Origin: Liolophura sinensis
Lineage: Eukaryota; Mollusca; Polyplacophora; Chitonida; Chitonidae
DNA length: 64,000 nt
Reading direction: 5' to 3'
NCBI RefSeq assembly: GCF_032854445.1
Contig: NC_088303.1
Coordinates: 34,141,265-34,205,264, forward strand
Under the pieces are notes generated by a model that was not told the DNA's origin, did no database searches, and was given only the letters and a program-made list of their open reading frames with translations. Made by a program: the position numbers and the translations under genes. Below, in pieces: positions 26,827-37,465 of this stretch; position 1 is the stretch's first letter; each line of letters opens with the position of its first letter.

Positions 26827-27332
26827 TAGGATTTAGCTCCTCCTGCACCTCCAGCTGCTAAAGGATCACACTGCTGTGGCTATATAAACATGTAAACATA
26901 GGATTTAGCTCCTCCTGCGCCTCCAGCTGCTAAAGGATCACACTGCTGAGGCTATATAAACATGTAAACATAGGATTTAGCTCCTCCTGCACCTCCAACT
27001 GCTATAGGATCACACTGCTGAGGCTATATAAACATGTAAACATAGGATTTAGCGCCTCCTGCACCTCCAGCTGCTAAAGGATCACACTGCTGAGGCTATA
27101 TAAACATGTAAACATAGGATTTAGATCCTCCTGCACCTCCAGCTGCGATAGGATCATATTGCTGCATCTATATAAACATGTAAACATAGGATTTAGATCC
27201 TCCTGCACCTCCAACTGCTATAGGATCACAATGCTGCGTCTATATAAACATGTAAACATAGGATTTAGCTCCTCCTGCGCCTCCAGCTGCTAAAGGATCA
27301 CACTGCTGCGTCTATATAAACATGTAAACACG
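26827..27332. repeat. 72-bp tandem repeat, 7 copies
   Basis: Units start at 26827, 26899, 26971, 27043, 27115, 27187 and 27259, all exactly 72 bp. The unit runs from TAGGATTTAGCTCCTCCTGC through CCTCCAGCTGCTAAAGGATC to a TATA-like GCTATATAAACATGTAAACA. Differences are single bases. Confidence 0.97.
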
Positions 27333-27930
27333 CTCTAGTAAATGTTTGCTGGAAATTGCTGGCTCAGCTAAAATTGTGACTTGCACACATGTAATATCCA
27401 TCTAGACCATCCCAGATATGATCACCCTGTTTGAATTAATGCAGAAACTGTGCCTTTGTTATTGTTTTAGTGAATGTCATTGTAACAAACCACTTGTGTA
27501 TTTACAGAGCATGGCTAAAGGGAAAAAAAAACAAATCCAGGCATATAAAGTAACTGTACAATTGTATCTCATATCCATCAGTACAGTGCCACATGAGAAT
27601 GCCTGGCATTGCTTTGTACAACAGTTATCCTTCTTTGTCTTACTCCAACTCCTCAGAAATTTCATGAATCACCATAGCAACAGATCTACCCTAATTCTTC
27701 AACCTAAATGTCAACCACCTCTGCAAACCAATATTTTGAAACATTCCAAGAGAGAGAGCTATGGCGTATAGAGGGCTAATATGCACAGTTTCATGAAGCC
27801 TGCATCTTTACTGACACTAACTGATCATTTTAGCATCATTTTTATAATACATGTAACTGTATCCTTAAATTCCACTGAGAAAAGTGCTTTAGTGATTGAA
27901 AAGTTTGAAGATAAGCATTACATGTATCTA
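27333..27930. other. No gene recognised
   Basis: Spacer between two tandem arrays. TACCCTAATTCTTCAACCT near 27688 resembles one end of MITE family A and may be a relic. Confidence 0.4.
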
Positions 27931-28250
27931 AAAAATACCCTATAACGAACAGCCTTCACACGTACCAGCAAATGTCTATGGGGGCACTAAATACACGTAT
28001 ACAGCTAATGAAAAATACCCCATAACAATCAGCCTTCACAGATAACAGCAAATGTCTATGGGGGCTATACATACATGTACACAGCTGATGAAAAATACCC
28101 CATAATAATCAGCCTTCACAGGTAACAGCAAATGTCTATGGGGGCACTACATACATGTACACAGCTGATGAAAAATACCCCATAACAAACAGCCTTCACA
28201 GGTACCAGCAAATGTCTATGGGGGCTATACATACATGCACACAGCTGATG
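27931..28250. repeat. 80-bp tandem repeat, 4 copies
   Basis: AAAAATACCC marks unit starts at 27931, 28011, 28091 and 28171. The unit includes CAGCCTTCACAGGTACCAGC and AAATGTCTATGGGGG. Copies are about 90% alike. Confidence 0.95.
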
Positions 28251-28359
28251 AAAATCAATTAAAACATTTTAGATAATATTATATAATTTGAGAGCATTGT
28301 TTACACACAAATATATATTGAAGTTAATAATAAACAGAACATTGTGCGATAATCAACAT

Positions 28360-28695
28360 GACGCAACAATGTCACCAACAAGATAACATGCAAATGAACA
28401 GAACTGGACATCATGCAATAATGAGCGTGCCATTATGCGATAATGAACTGAACCGGATAACATGCAATAATGGACAGGATATTAATTTATCTGATAATGA
28501 ACAGGCCAATAAGCAGTGATGAATAACCAGAAGAAAAAAAGTCCTCACACATGATGAGCAAGAAATCACGCAATATAATGAACAGAACATCAGGTAATAA
28601 TGAGCTAAACACTACACGATAATGAACTTGACATAACATGATGCTTCATGCAATAATGAAGTGAACAGAACTGTACACAGGTTATAATGAATATT
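28360..28695. repeat. Degenerate short repeat of CATGCAATAATGAAC type
   Basis: Words such as CATGCAATAATG, GCGATAATGAACT and GATAATGAACAGG recur about a dozen times at irregular 20-30-bp spacing. Confidence 0.6.
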
Positions 28696-30412
28696 GCATG
28701 GCACGATGTCGGCTAAATTCTTTCAAACAATTCTTATTGGACGAGCTCCTACGTTTTCAACGCGGCTCTCATTTCAAAAAATAGAATTTCTATTTACTGT
28801 CTGGCATTTGACAAGTTTCTGTCGTACCTGTTGCCTTAAATATGTTCATATAGAAAAATATATATACATGTTGTGACAAACATACAATCTCAGTTAATCT
28901 TTACCGATTTTTATTGACTACATAATCAACTGTATGTGATGTAATGTGCAAAAAGTAAATACTTGTCGAACATTCGAGGCGTACTTCATTAATAGATTTT
29001 TTGTTATCTTATAAATTTCAAGGTGTCATTTAATCTTGTTTGTGTATATTGCTTATTTTTGTTTTTTTTTCAATTCAGTTCATGCTGCTTCTTTAAAAAT
29101 TCCTAAAATCTTTTTAAAAATGATGAAGAACTAGTAGAGTTAACATGTACACAGTACAAACATTGTTTGGGAGCTGATTTTAACCTGTCAACACATAAGC
29201 ACTGATGTTCATGCAAACAAATGCAACCAGCTACGTGCGCCTTGGCATAAAACAGCCTTCAGGCATTTCCCTGATTATATCGGTCAATGAACATAAACAA
29301 TGACAAACCCTGGGGACATCCAAACTGCTTGACAGTGCAATGCTCTGCTTCCAACATACCATTTCCATCCATGCCACCATTAAGGTATAAATTACAAAGC
29401 TTTTTGTTCAGGTAACGATATCTACCCACTAGAAATCCACCTACCACAAAGAACTGTTTTTACTTTATAATTTTATTATTATTATCATTATTCAAAGACT
29501 GCAGCAGCTGGAATATTATTCAAGAAATGTAAATCTGTATTTAATATTAAACTAAATCAGATTTTCCATGAGGATTTCTCTTAACTATAGTATCACTTTC
29601 ACATTTAATACCCATGGAATCCATTCTTCACAAAAATAAGAATTAGATAATACAAATATAAGCCATCCTACCTGCCCAAGTTTTACAAAATTGAGCTTGA
29701 TACCCCTAAACAAACAATTTTTCTTTTGGTTTATTAGAAGTAGGTTGATATTTTGATTCCCATGAGTCACAAACATGCACAGTCTTCTTTAAATTACATA
29801 TTCTGTATATTTTGGTCTGAATATTTTCTTCCTTCATCTTCACTAGTTCCTGTCTATCTAGACTGACAGCAGCAGTGATTTCAGGAGAGTATAGGCATGA
29901 TAGAGAGCAGAATGTGCACTGTGAGGAGTTTGGATGTTTTCCCACAAACATGATTCTTTGAACGGAAAATTGAGCTCCAGTGGAATACTATACATGTATG
30001 ATGAGATGGGCCAAAGTGAAAGTGAAAGTGAAGTCAGCCCCAAGGTCTGTGATCAAACATCACAGGAGTTTGTATGGATTCTATTATGTTTGGCGCAAAA
30101 CCATCAGCGTGTTTACATACTGCAAACTACTGGATTTTGGGGGGCGGGATTATGTGTTGATGGTTTCTTGATAGATTTGTGATAGCTAGAGATGTAGGTG
30201 GGGATTCACCACGCCAAAAGTAGCTACAGGTGGGCAAATCTCTCAAACTTAATAATGAAAGTGTCATGGTGTTACTATCATCAATAGTACAGTATGATCA
30301 GGCGTCAACATTCTTTCTCTCATTTTGTGAAAAAGCCTGGTTCAACAGGGTTTGGTTTCCAAACTTATAAATTACTAATGTATTATTGTATTATGTATTA
30401 TTATTTTACATT
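28696..30412. other. No gene recognised
   Basis: AT-rich intergenic sequence with a short ATT microsatellite near 29470. Reading frames here are short and unconvincing. Confidence 0.45.
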
Positions 30413-30660
30413 ATTTATTTATTTATTTGATTGGTGTTTCACTCCATCGTCAAAAATATTTCACTTATACGATGGCAGCCACATTATGGTGGGAGGAAAC
30501 TGGACAGAGCCCTGGGAAAATCCACGACCATCCGCAGGTTGATAGAAGACCTTCCCGTGAAGAGGAAGCCAGCATGAGCTGGACTCACAGTGACCGCATT
30601 GGTGAGAGGCTCCTGGGTCATTACATTGTGCTTGCGTGCTTACCAACTGAGCCACCAAAG
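30413..30660 (-). mobile_element. tRNA-derived SINE, near full length
   Basis: Reverse orientation: tail TTTATTTATTTGATTGG, then AAATATTTCACTTATACGAT, CATTATGGTGGGAGG, box-B region GGACTCACAGTGACCGC, and head ACTGAGCCACCAAAG. Confidence 0.9.
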
Positions 30661-30684
30661 ATTCTATTTTTACCTTAAGTGACA

Positions 30685-30850
30685 CATTTTGCTTCACTCA
30701 CATTATGAGGCCACTTGGGAGCTTTTTGTTAAATTTGATAAATTTCTTCTCAGAAATACTTATGTCTAGGCATCAAATGTATCATTTTAATGCTTTATGG
30801 GCTCTGAAAGTGAATTTTTAGTGGCAAAACTTTAGATGAAATACAGTATT
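30685..30850 (+). repeat. Dispersed repeat family C
   Basis: GAGGCCACTTGGGAGC followed by AATTTCTTCTCAGAAATACT, GGCATCAAATGTATCATTTT and GCTCTGAAAGTGAATTTTT. It matches 48660-48870 and the reverse of 17690-17858. Confidence 0.65.
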
Positions 30851-31485
30851 TAATGTTTTTCAAGCTGATTGTCCAGTCAAAGCCTACAATGTACAGTAAG
30901 TATCCAAACCCGTCTGAAAAAAGTTTGACCCACAGCACTGTGTACAAGCAGTTAACATAGCAACCAAAGCAACATTATGCTTGCGGTGGTGGTCGCTAGG
31001 TTAGCTACATGCTAATCTGAGTGCTTTGTGAAACCAGCGTGTGATCCACTAAAATTATATTCTTATTATCTTTCTCTACATTGTCATTAGGGAAGAATTT
31101 TTTATATTAAATCAAGGTACTTTATGATTGAGAAGCACACTGATTTGACAATGTCATGACCATTTATCTTAACTGATTAATAAAAACATGTCTTGCAAAA
31201 ACGAGCAAAACATGTCAGCACGAATTCTGCAAAAAGTCTCCACAAACAGTTCTTCCAGAATCAGTATTTCTCCGAAAAAAATGTGATCCTTAAAGATAAA
31301 ACAATTCTTGAAATGGACAGGAATCTCATGGTAACTGCTGATGAAAACATGTTGCATGTTAAATTGTCCAGCTGGGAACCAACGGCAAACGCTTGTACAT
31401 GATGACAGTTATATGTATTAAAGGGGTGGGATAAAAATGAAACAACAATCTGCACAGGAGTTTATCCAGAGTTATCTTCCCTTAG
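30851..31485. other. SZRD1 3' flank; no other gene recognised
   Basis: Lies directly downstream of the SZRD1 stop on the - strand and probably includes its 3' UTR. Nothing else supported. Confidence 0.4.
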
Positions 31486-34400
31486 CTACCTCTTCACATG
31501 AAAACCTTTAGTTCCATCAGGGCCTTTGGGTTGGCGTACCACTGCATTATCAGAGATCTTCAACTCTTCCATGTTTGGTATCAAATGGCTTGGTCTGCAA
31601 AAAAAAACATTAAATGCAAAACTGTCAGCAGTGTAAGACTCAAATGTATCAGCAACCTAATCAGCATTAGTCAATAACAGCATGACCATTGCACAATTTA
31701 ACACGTTTTGAAAATGTATTCTAAGATCCCTCCAATTCTGAAGTGAACTATACCACAAAATTTATCCAAATGTAACAGGTGCTTTGTCACCTTTTTCCCA
31801 TCTCAACAAGCCTAACAACACATGAGTTCACAGTGTCATGGTTGGAATGGACATAAAGCCAATTGGTGCTGTTTTACAATTCAGTGAATGGGGACCGCTC
31901 ACGTTGGCGATTCCTTCATGTTTGTGCAAAGAGCCAATTCTTGATCCTTTTTCGCATGTTTGCTGACAGAAACATGTGTTTTCAACATGTGGTTTACTTT
32001 TCAAAGGGTCCATAATGGCAAATCAAACCCTATGTGATTCTTGTCACGCGGACAAAGATTCTGGCAAAAAAACCGCGAATAATCAGTATTAACTACATGT
32101 ACTTTGTCCTTTCAAAAACAAACTTCCTGAAAGTCTCAAAAGGGCTTTTCACCTTTCTGTTTGTGCTGGTGTGGCAGTGGCTCCCTCTACTGGTGCGTAG
32201 TCATTCTTATTGTACGCCGCACCTAATATCCTCTGCCTTGCTTCCGCATACTCAGCCTCTCTCTGCTCCAGACTTTTCATTGGCTTAGGAGCCTGCTGTC
32301 CACTGCAGAAACAGAAGATTATTATTCTTTATAAGGATCCTTTCGGGCAAATGTATTAAGAAAACAAAGGTAAACTCTCAGCATATGTAACCTTCCTTAA
32401 AAATTACACGTCATCTTGAACTCAGGCTACTCCCTACGTGAATGTCTGATGTTTAAAGATGCCCAGCCAGCACACTGACTGATTTACCGACATAAATAAA
32501 TAAAATCTTTCTACAAAATTAGGAGACAATTATTTAATTACCAACATGGTCAGTTTTCTAAGTTTTATTCTAATATACCTCCAAAAACTTTAATACTAAA
32601 AGCAATGATGAGCAAAATGTGCTCAAATTGACAATCTATACACAGTTGCTGTCCTTGTCATGGATGCTGGGACAGTTCCATTTCGCTAACAAAATAGGGG
32701 GACTGGGTTGTGCTGTCAGAACATCCGTTTTCTTCCAAATCTGACAGCTCACATTTTCCGAGGAAAATGGCAAAATGAATTTACATATAATTGGTCAGGC
32801 AGTCAGGTTTAAAGGTGAATTATTTACCATAGCCGACATCATAAGGCCAATAATCACATATCCCTTGTATGAGATATAAAGAGCTGGCATGTAACAACAA
32901 GCATCTAGGCACTATATCTGCATAAGTGCAACATAGGCAACGATCCTCTTACTAGTCACCCCTCCAAAAGCAGCGAATTGCTGGTATTACAAGCAAGCGA
33001 TGGGAGTGAACAGCTAATGCACGATGATGGCAGACATCTCCCGAAATGCAGAGCTCAGTACACAAGCCACTGTCTCTGTGCCACTGCAGCCACTGTTCTG
33101 AGGCATGCTGGTGTAGGAATACAAGGGATAATAATAACTGGCCACTGGAACGAGTCCAACCTTGGGAGTTACATACAGCTAAAGGCCATCTGAAGAACAG
33201 CGTTGCTATTTGAGCAGTGTTTTAAATTCAATCGTTCTTTCCTCCCAGTTGTCGGATGTGACTTGTGTCAGCGTGCCTGACTCGTGTCATGCTTGCTGAC
33301 AGAAACATGTGTTTTCAACCCAAACACAGTGTAACCGAGTTGAAGAAGTTGTAGGCCTGAATCTGCCGAAATCAGCTCCACAGTCATAAAATTCTCACAA
33401 TGCTACCATCTCAGGAAGCCCCTTCCATTTAACCTTCAATTGAATCCACAAGTTTCTCCACGAAATGAATCATTCACTTATGACAGCTTTTTCATTACTT
33501 TGCCCTAAAATCATCATTCCTCTGTCATCGAAAAAACTGTTATGTTTGAATTTAGAGCTCAAACTGACATGGAGAATTGCTGTTTGGAAATGTGCATTGA
33601 TTGGTCAATTCCATTGGCAGGGACATGCTCAAAATACAACCTAGACCGTTACATATTAACATAAAGGAGAGATTGGTTGTTCTTGGTGTTATTTCTTCCC
33701 CTTAATGGTTCCATTATTTCATAATGGTATGTAAGAATAGAATAAAACGTAATTTGCCTTGTTCAAATCACTTACATAATGCACAGGAGATGGGAGTTTG
33801 AGAACTTGGGAAGCCTGTGGGTCACTGGTTCTTTCAGTCATTGGTAATAGGGTAAAAATACAAAACTCTGCAATCTATACATAGAAATTTCAGACTTACC
33901 TCCCTCTACTTGCATCTCCACCACCTGGTTCACGCTTCAAAATTTTTATCTGTGGCTGGAAAGCTGTTCTTCCGCTCTCTTCTTTGACTTGTATCCTACT
34001 ACAATTCACATAAATAATCAAACCTAAAAAGTAAACATCAATTAAAGTGGTTCACAAGCAATAATTTTTGTTGTCTTTAGGTACTATAAACATTTCCTTA
34101 TCTTTTTTCACATTACACTTTAAACAGTTTAAACTAGATTCCCAGCACAAGTACATGTCACCTACCACTCAAGTTATGGTTCAAATCCAGCTCTTCACCT
34201 ATCAGATCCAGATCTGTCAGAAAGTTTTTTTACCCTGTATTCTTCATTTACCCATAAACCCAACCCATCACATAAGTAAAGTATTCTTGTGTACAGCATA
34301 AAATGTTGAACAAACAAATGAAGAATCAAAATTAAATGAAATATTCACAGGCAACTTTTGATTAAATAAATGAAACTGTTATTCACCTGTTTGTTTCCCT

Positions 34401-35852
34401 TTTCAAAACTTTAAAGGTATCAAGATGTTTGTCCAAGGCCTGAAGGAAAAATATCAACAATACAAATTTTACAGAAATATAGCAGATTTAGTTGAAGGAG
34501 TGGAGTACAAAGAAAAACATCATCAGAACATTATAGCTGCAACATTTGGCAAAAAGTTGACACTGTCACACTCGTCTGTAAAGTGTAAATGAAACATCTG
34601 GTTTTTACTTTTTAATTAATACAAAAGTGCAGTAGGATATGTACTAACAAATGAAAGTACAAAAAAGCTTCTCAGATTTGTTCTTAAGGCATAAAAATTA
34701 AACAGCACTTTTCTTCAGGCCTCAAAAGTCAGTCTGGAAATAAAGTAACGTTTAGTCGTGACAACAGCAGTAATAGCTGTCAGAACAACTCTGTGGGTAG
34801 CAGACTACGAATAGAGGAAGTGGGGCAGGGAGGCATTAAGCTGGTCTCATTTTCCCTGCAAGTTCATCAATGACATCATCTCCAGCAACTGATGAAAAAC
34901 ATGCACACAAATAAATGTGTTAAATAAATGTCATACTCAAAAAGATTTTTCCTGTATGTTTTTTGCTGCAATTTTTTCAACCTTTGATCTAGATTTACTT
35001 ACTTAATTTTTATTTTTAATTCAACCTCATGAATATTTTGCTTGTACGACAGCGGGCAGAATATTAGTGGGAGGAAACTGGGCAGAGCTCAGGGGGAGCT
35101 GATAACCATCAGCGCAGGGTAATGGCTGACTTCTCACGTACGATCTGACAGGAAGCCAACATGAGCTGGACTCACATCGATAGCATTGATGAGGGGCTCC
35201 TTGGCGGGGGTTTGCCAGAATTGTGAAAGAGGTTGTCCGAACATCCCTTTTTAATACCATTTTGTGCTGAAGACAGGGTGTCCAGTTGGCACGAGTTTTC
35301 TTTTTCACCCTTCAAGGTGTATATATGTGTAAATATAACCTACATGTATAACAGTGACATTAAGTGCCTGTCCACATAGTGAGACTGTTGTAAAGACTAG
35401 GTTGTTTCACAATGAAAATCTGCGTGGATCAGCGACGAACAAAATAATCAACCTTGTATATTCTTCACAATGGTTCAGTGCCAAAATTAACTTTTATGTT
35501 TTAAAACAGCCATTTAAACTAAAGGGATGGAGTTTTTACTGTCTGATTTCAATCAGATCAACTCGACTGTTATGTGCCTCAACGGCGTTAAGATGTCGTT
35601 TATCCGTCTGCGGTATTTGTTTTCTCGGAGTATCTTTCCTTTCTTTGCTCGGCGTTTCCTCCGAGGCAGTCCACCACTCATGGTGATTTATTCAAATGGA
35701 TGACAATCTCACAAAGACGACTAAATAAAGGCATACGGTCTTTTGTTAGTTTCTTAATAAAATCTGTTTTCAAGGCGAATAAAACATTAAATACCCACCC
35801 CACTATCTTCAAAGTCCTCCCAACTGTCAAACACTGCTTCTTCGGCCGCCAT
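31486..35852 (-). CDS. SZRD1: SUZ domain-containing protein 1, five coding exons, complete
   Basis: Small RNA-binding-type protein; the SUZ domain is known to bind RNA. Exons in transcript order: 35852-35799 (ATG at 35852), 34439-34387, 33998-33900, 32302-32153, 31594-31486 (TAG). All junctions are GT-AG and in phase; 154 aa against about 152 in human. The N-terminus MAAEEAVFDSWEDFEDSG matches the SZRD1 SWE-acidic start. The SUZ core is seen as PQIKILKRE plus LEQREAEYAEARQRILG, and the C-terminal SUZ-C motif as VVRQPKGPDGTKGF. Exon 3 has tandem acceptors (TAGTAG), so a serine can be included or skipped. The gene is head-to-head with PHC and tail-to-tail with the anoctamin gene. Intron 3 carries a tyrosine-recombinase relic. 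The 3' end is not clear: no strong polyadenylation signal was found just beyond the stop. Confidence 0.94.
31960..31986 (+). repeat. 27-bp direct repeat, copy 1
   Basis: Starts TTGCTGACAGAAACATGTGT; identical to 33293-33319. The pair flanks SZRD1 exon 4 and the recombinase relic. Confidence 0.85.
32700..33230 (+). mobile_element. Relic of a tyrosine-recombinase element in SZRD1 intron 3
   Basis: The frame 32978-33193 (+) encodes TAATVLRHAGVGIQGIIITG followed by HWNESNLGSYIQ. This is the C-terminal fold of tyrosine recombinases (TGH motif, then the catalytic Tyr) and resembles the Crypton-derived KIAA1958/ZMYM type; DIRS-like elements carry a similar domain. It is a broken fragment, fossil only. 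Outer limits are uncertain and no companion genes were seen. Confidence 0.55.
33293..33319 (+). repeat. 27-bp direct repeat, copy 2
   Basis: Identical to 31960-31986, 1333 bp apart; flanking sequence does not continue to match. Confidence 0.85.
34170..34325 (+). mobile_element. Second SINE-like family, diverged
   Basis: GTTCAAATCCAGCTCTTCAC followed by CAGATCCAGATCTGTCAG, with a 3' end ATAAGTAAAGTATTCTTGTG and AGCATAAAATG. Related to 18737-18955. Confidence 0.5.
35008..35214 (-). mobile_element. tRNA-derived SINE, diverged
   Basis: Reverse orientation: TAGTGGGAGGAAACTGGGCA, AACATGAGCTGGACTCAC and GAGGGGCTCCTTGG. Truncated at the head. In SZRD1 intron 1. Confidence 0.8.
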
Positions 35853-36359
35853 GCTGAAAAGTGTTTACCAATATGCGGTAGTCGTAAAAAGACCTTCGAC
35901 AATACAATTTCCGAATTACAAACCTAACACAAGGATGGTTTGCGGACTGTTTGCTATGTGCACGATTAAAATCAATCTAGAAATATTCGTCTGTAAAAAA
36001 GCCTGTTCAGTGATATGAATTTTAACATTTCCGGTAATGAAGTAATCATCTGATGTAAGAAAAAAATAATCAGCGGTAAAAAGGCACATATGATAGAGAT
36101 ACAATCTGACAGCCAATTTTTTACCATAAATACTCTAAAATTTCTGATTCTTCTCTCCCAAAAGTGCCATAGATAGCATTTTGTCATGTCTGTTAAATCC
36201 AGGTTCTATCAAATCTTAGAAATCAGCGTTAACGCTGGTAATCTCTCAGCCGGCGATTGTCATTTAGCAATGTGAGAGACAGATAATGATCAACATTTTG
36301 TTTTTTAAACAATGGTGAATCCCCGGAGGAAAACCAGCGATCACGTGACTGGCTGTCTG
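35853..36359. promoter_or_regulatory. Likely shared divergent promoter of SZRD1 and PHC
   Basis: The region lies between the SZRD1 ATG (- strand) and the putative PHC first exon (+ strand). It contains TCACGTGAC at 36341-36349, a palindromic E-box of the kind bound by USF/MITF-type factors, and more CpG than its surroundings near 36220-36420. No TATA box was seen. Function is inferred from position. Confidence 0.4.
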
Positions 36360-36469
36360 TCGCTGGCAGTTATGGCCGTCCAGACAGAAGCTGGTGGACG
36401 CGTTTGAAGTTGCTTTGTTTTGCCGATTTCCCACCAGGATGTTGGGCCCGTCTATGTACGAATCAGATG
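36360..36469 (+). other. Putative 5' noncoding exon of PHC
   Basis: A relatively CpG-rich stretch ends in a strong donor (GATG|GTAAGGA, intron from 36470). A matching acceptor, CTTTTTACAG ending at 39677, lies just before the PHC start codon. Splicing the two would join a short upstream frame (MLGPSMYESD, then stop soon after the junction) to the leader. The left boundary is a guess. Transcript evidence is absent. Confidence 0.4.
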
Positions 36470-37063
36470 GTAAGGAGTTTCTTACATCGCATAGATTATG
36501 GAAGACGCTACTTTCGAGCCACTGAGCCTGCATTTCGTGTACAAAAACCACAAGAAAATGTGACTGCATCTCGAAAACAAAGACGTGCTCCGAATTCCGT
36601 TTTCTTGATCAAGATTTATGATAATGCGTTGATGAATTTTGTACGGTTGAAGGGTTGCTTTGATTGTGAACGATCTGCACATAATTTACAGCTATGGCAT
36701 GACAGGGTCAGTTTGAATGCATATGGCTGTGTAGATAGGGTTGTAATGTTGCAATACAAATACTAAACATTCAATAGTCTTGTCCTTTAGATTAGGGGCA
36801 AGGGGAGATAACCGTTTGCTTATAGTTACACAATTTGTAGAAGGTGTCTATAAACCTTGCTCAGAGAGGTTTTGTGAATTGAAAAATGATGAACATTGTT
36901 TATCCCACTTTTCACTTAATCTCACAATTTTTTTGTTTATGCTTCTTGTTCATTGTATTTCTGAGGTACTATGCTTGCCAAGCAGCTCAGAATGAATGTA
37001 CACTGTGGGTGACACTTCTGACCTATCCGAACCTGAAATTTTAGGAGCCTGTTGAACCTGTAA
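36470..37063. other. No gene recognised; probable first intron of PHC
   Basis: A frame crosses 36404-36766 but has no recognisable domain and starts inside the putative noncoding exon. Confidence 0.4.
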
Positions 37064-37465
37064 TTAAAGGACACACTAGACGGATTTTCGTGCTTGACTT
37101 GACGTATTTTGTGAATTTCTAAAAATCTGTTTTAGTGTGTCCGCGTCGGCTACAGCGTATTTTGCTGGTGATCTTGTCCGCCCCGAAATTCCCTTGCAGC
37201 AAACATGTCTGATGCTAGTGAAGAAATACACCGGCGATTTCAGTCTGTCCTTGTAGTGTGTCTGCTCCAACGAATTTCAAGCTGACCAATCAAAGAAAAC
37301 AGAATTGTGTTTACCTGTGACATTTTGTTTGTGTCACATGATTTACTAAGTCACATGACATAACCCACTGACAACAATCAACGTCTGCAACTGTGCTGCG
37401 AATATCGTCAGCATAAGTTCATCCCTGAAAGCAAAAAAATCTGCCTAGTGCGTCCCAGGCTTTAA
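37064..37465. mobile_element. TTAA-flanked MITE with terminal inverted repeats
   Basis: TTAA at 37064-37067 and 37462-37465. The left end is AAAGGACACACTAGACGGAT; the right end, reversed, is AAAGCCTGGGACGCACTAGG followed by CAGATTTT. The termini align over about 30 bp with one 4-bp gap. The interior is 400 bp and noncoding. TTAA target use suggests a piggyBac-type origin, which is inference. Confidence 0.75.

Noticed and set aside
27931-28250. CRISPR-like array
   Set aside because: Direct head-to-tail 80-bp units without unique spacers, in an animal genome; an ordinary minisatellite.
36404-36766. 120-codon frame on + between SZRD1 and PHC
   Set aside because: No recognisable domain; it crosses a strong splice donor. 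More likely the edge of a noncoding exon than a gene.
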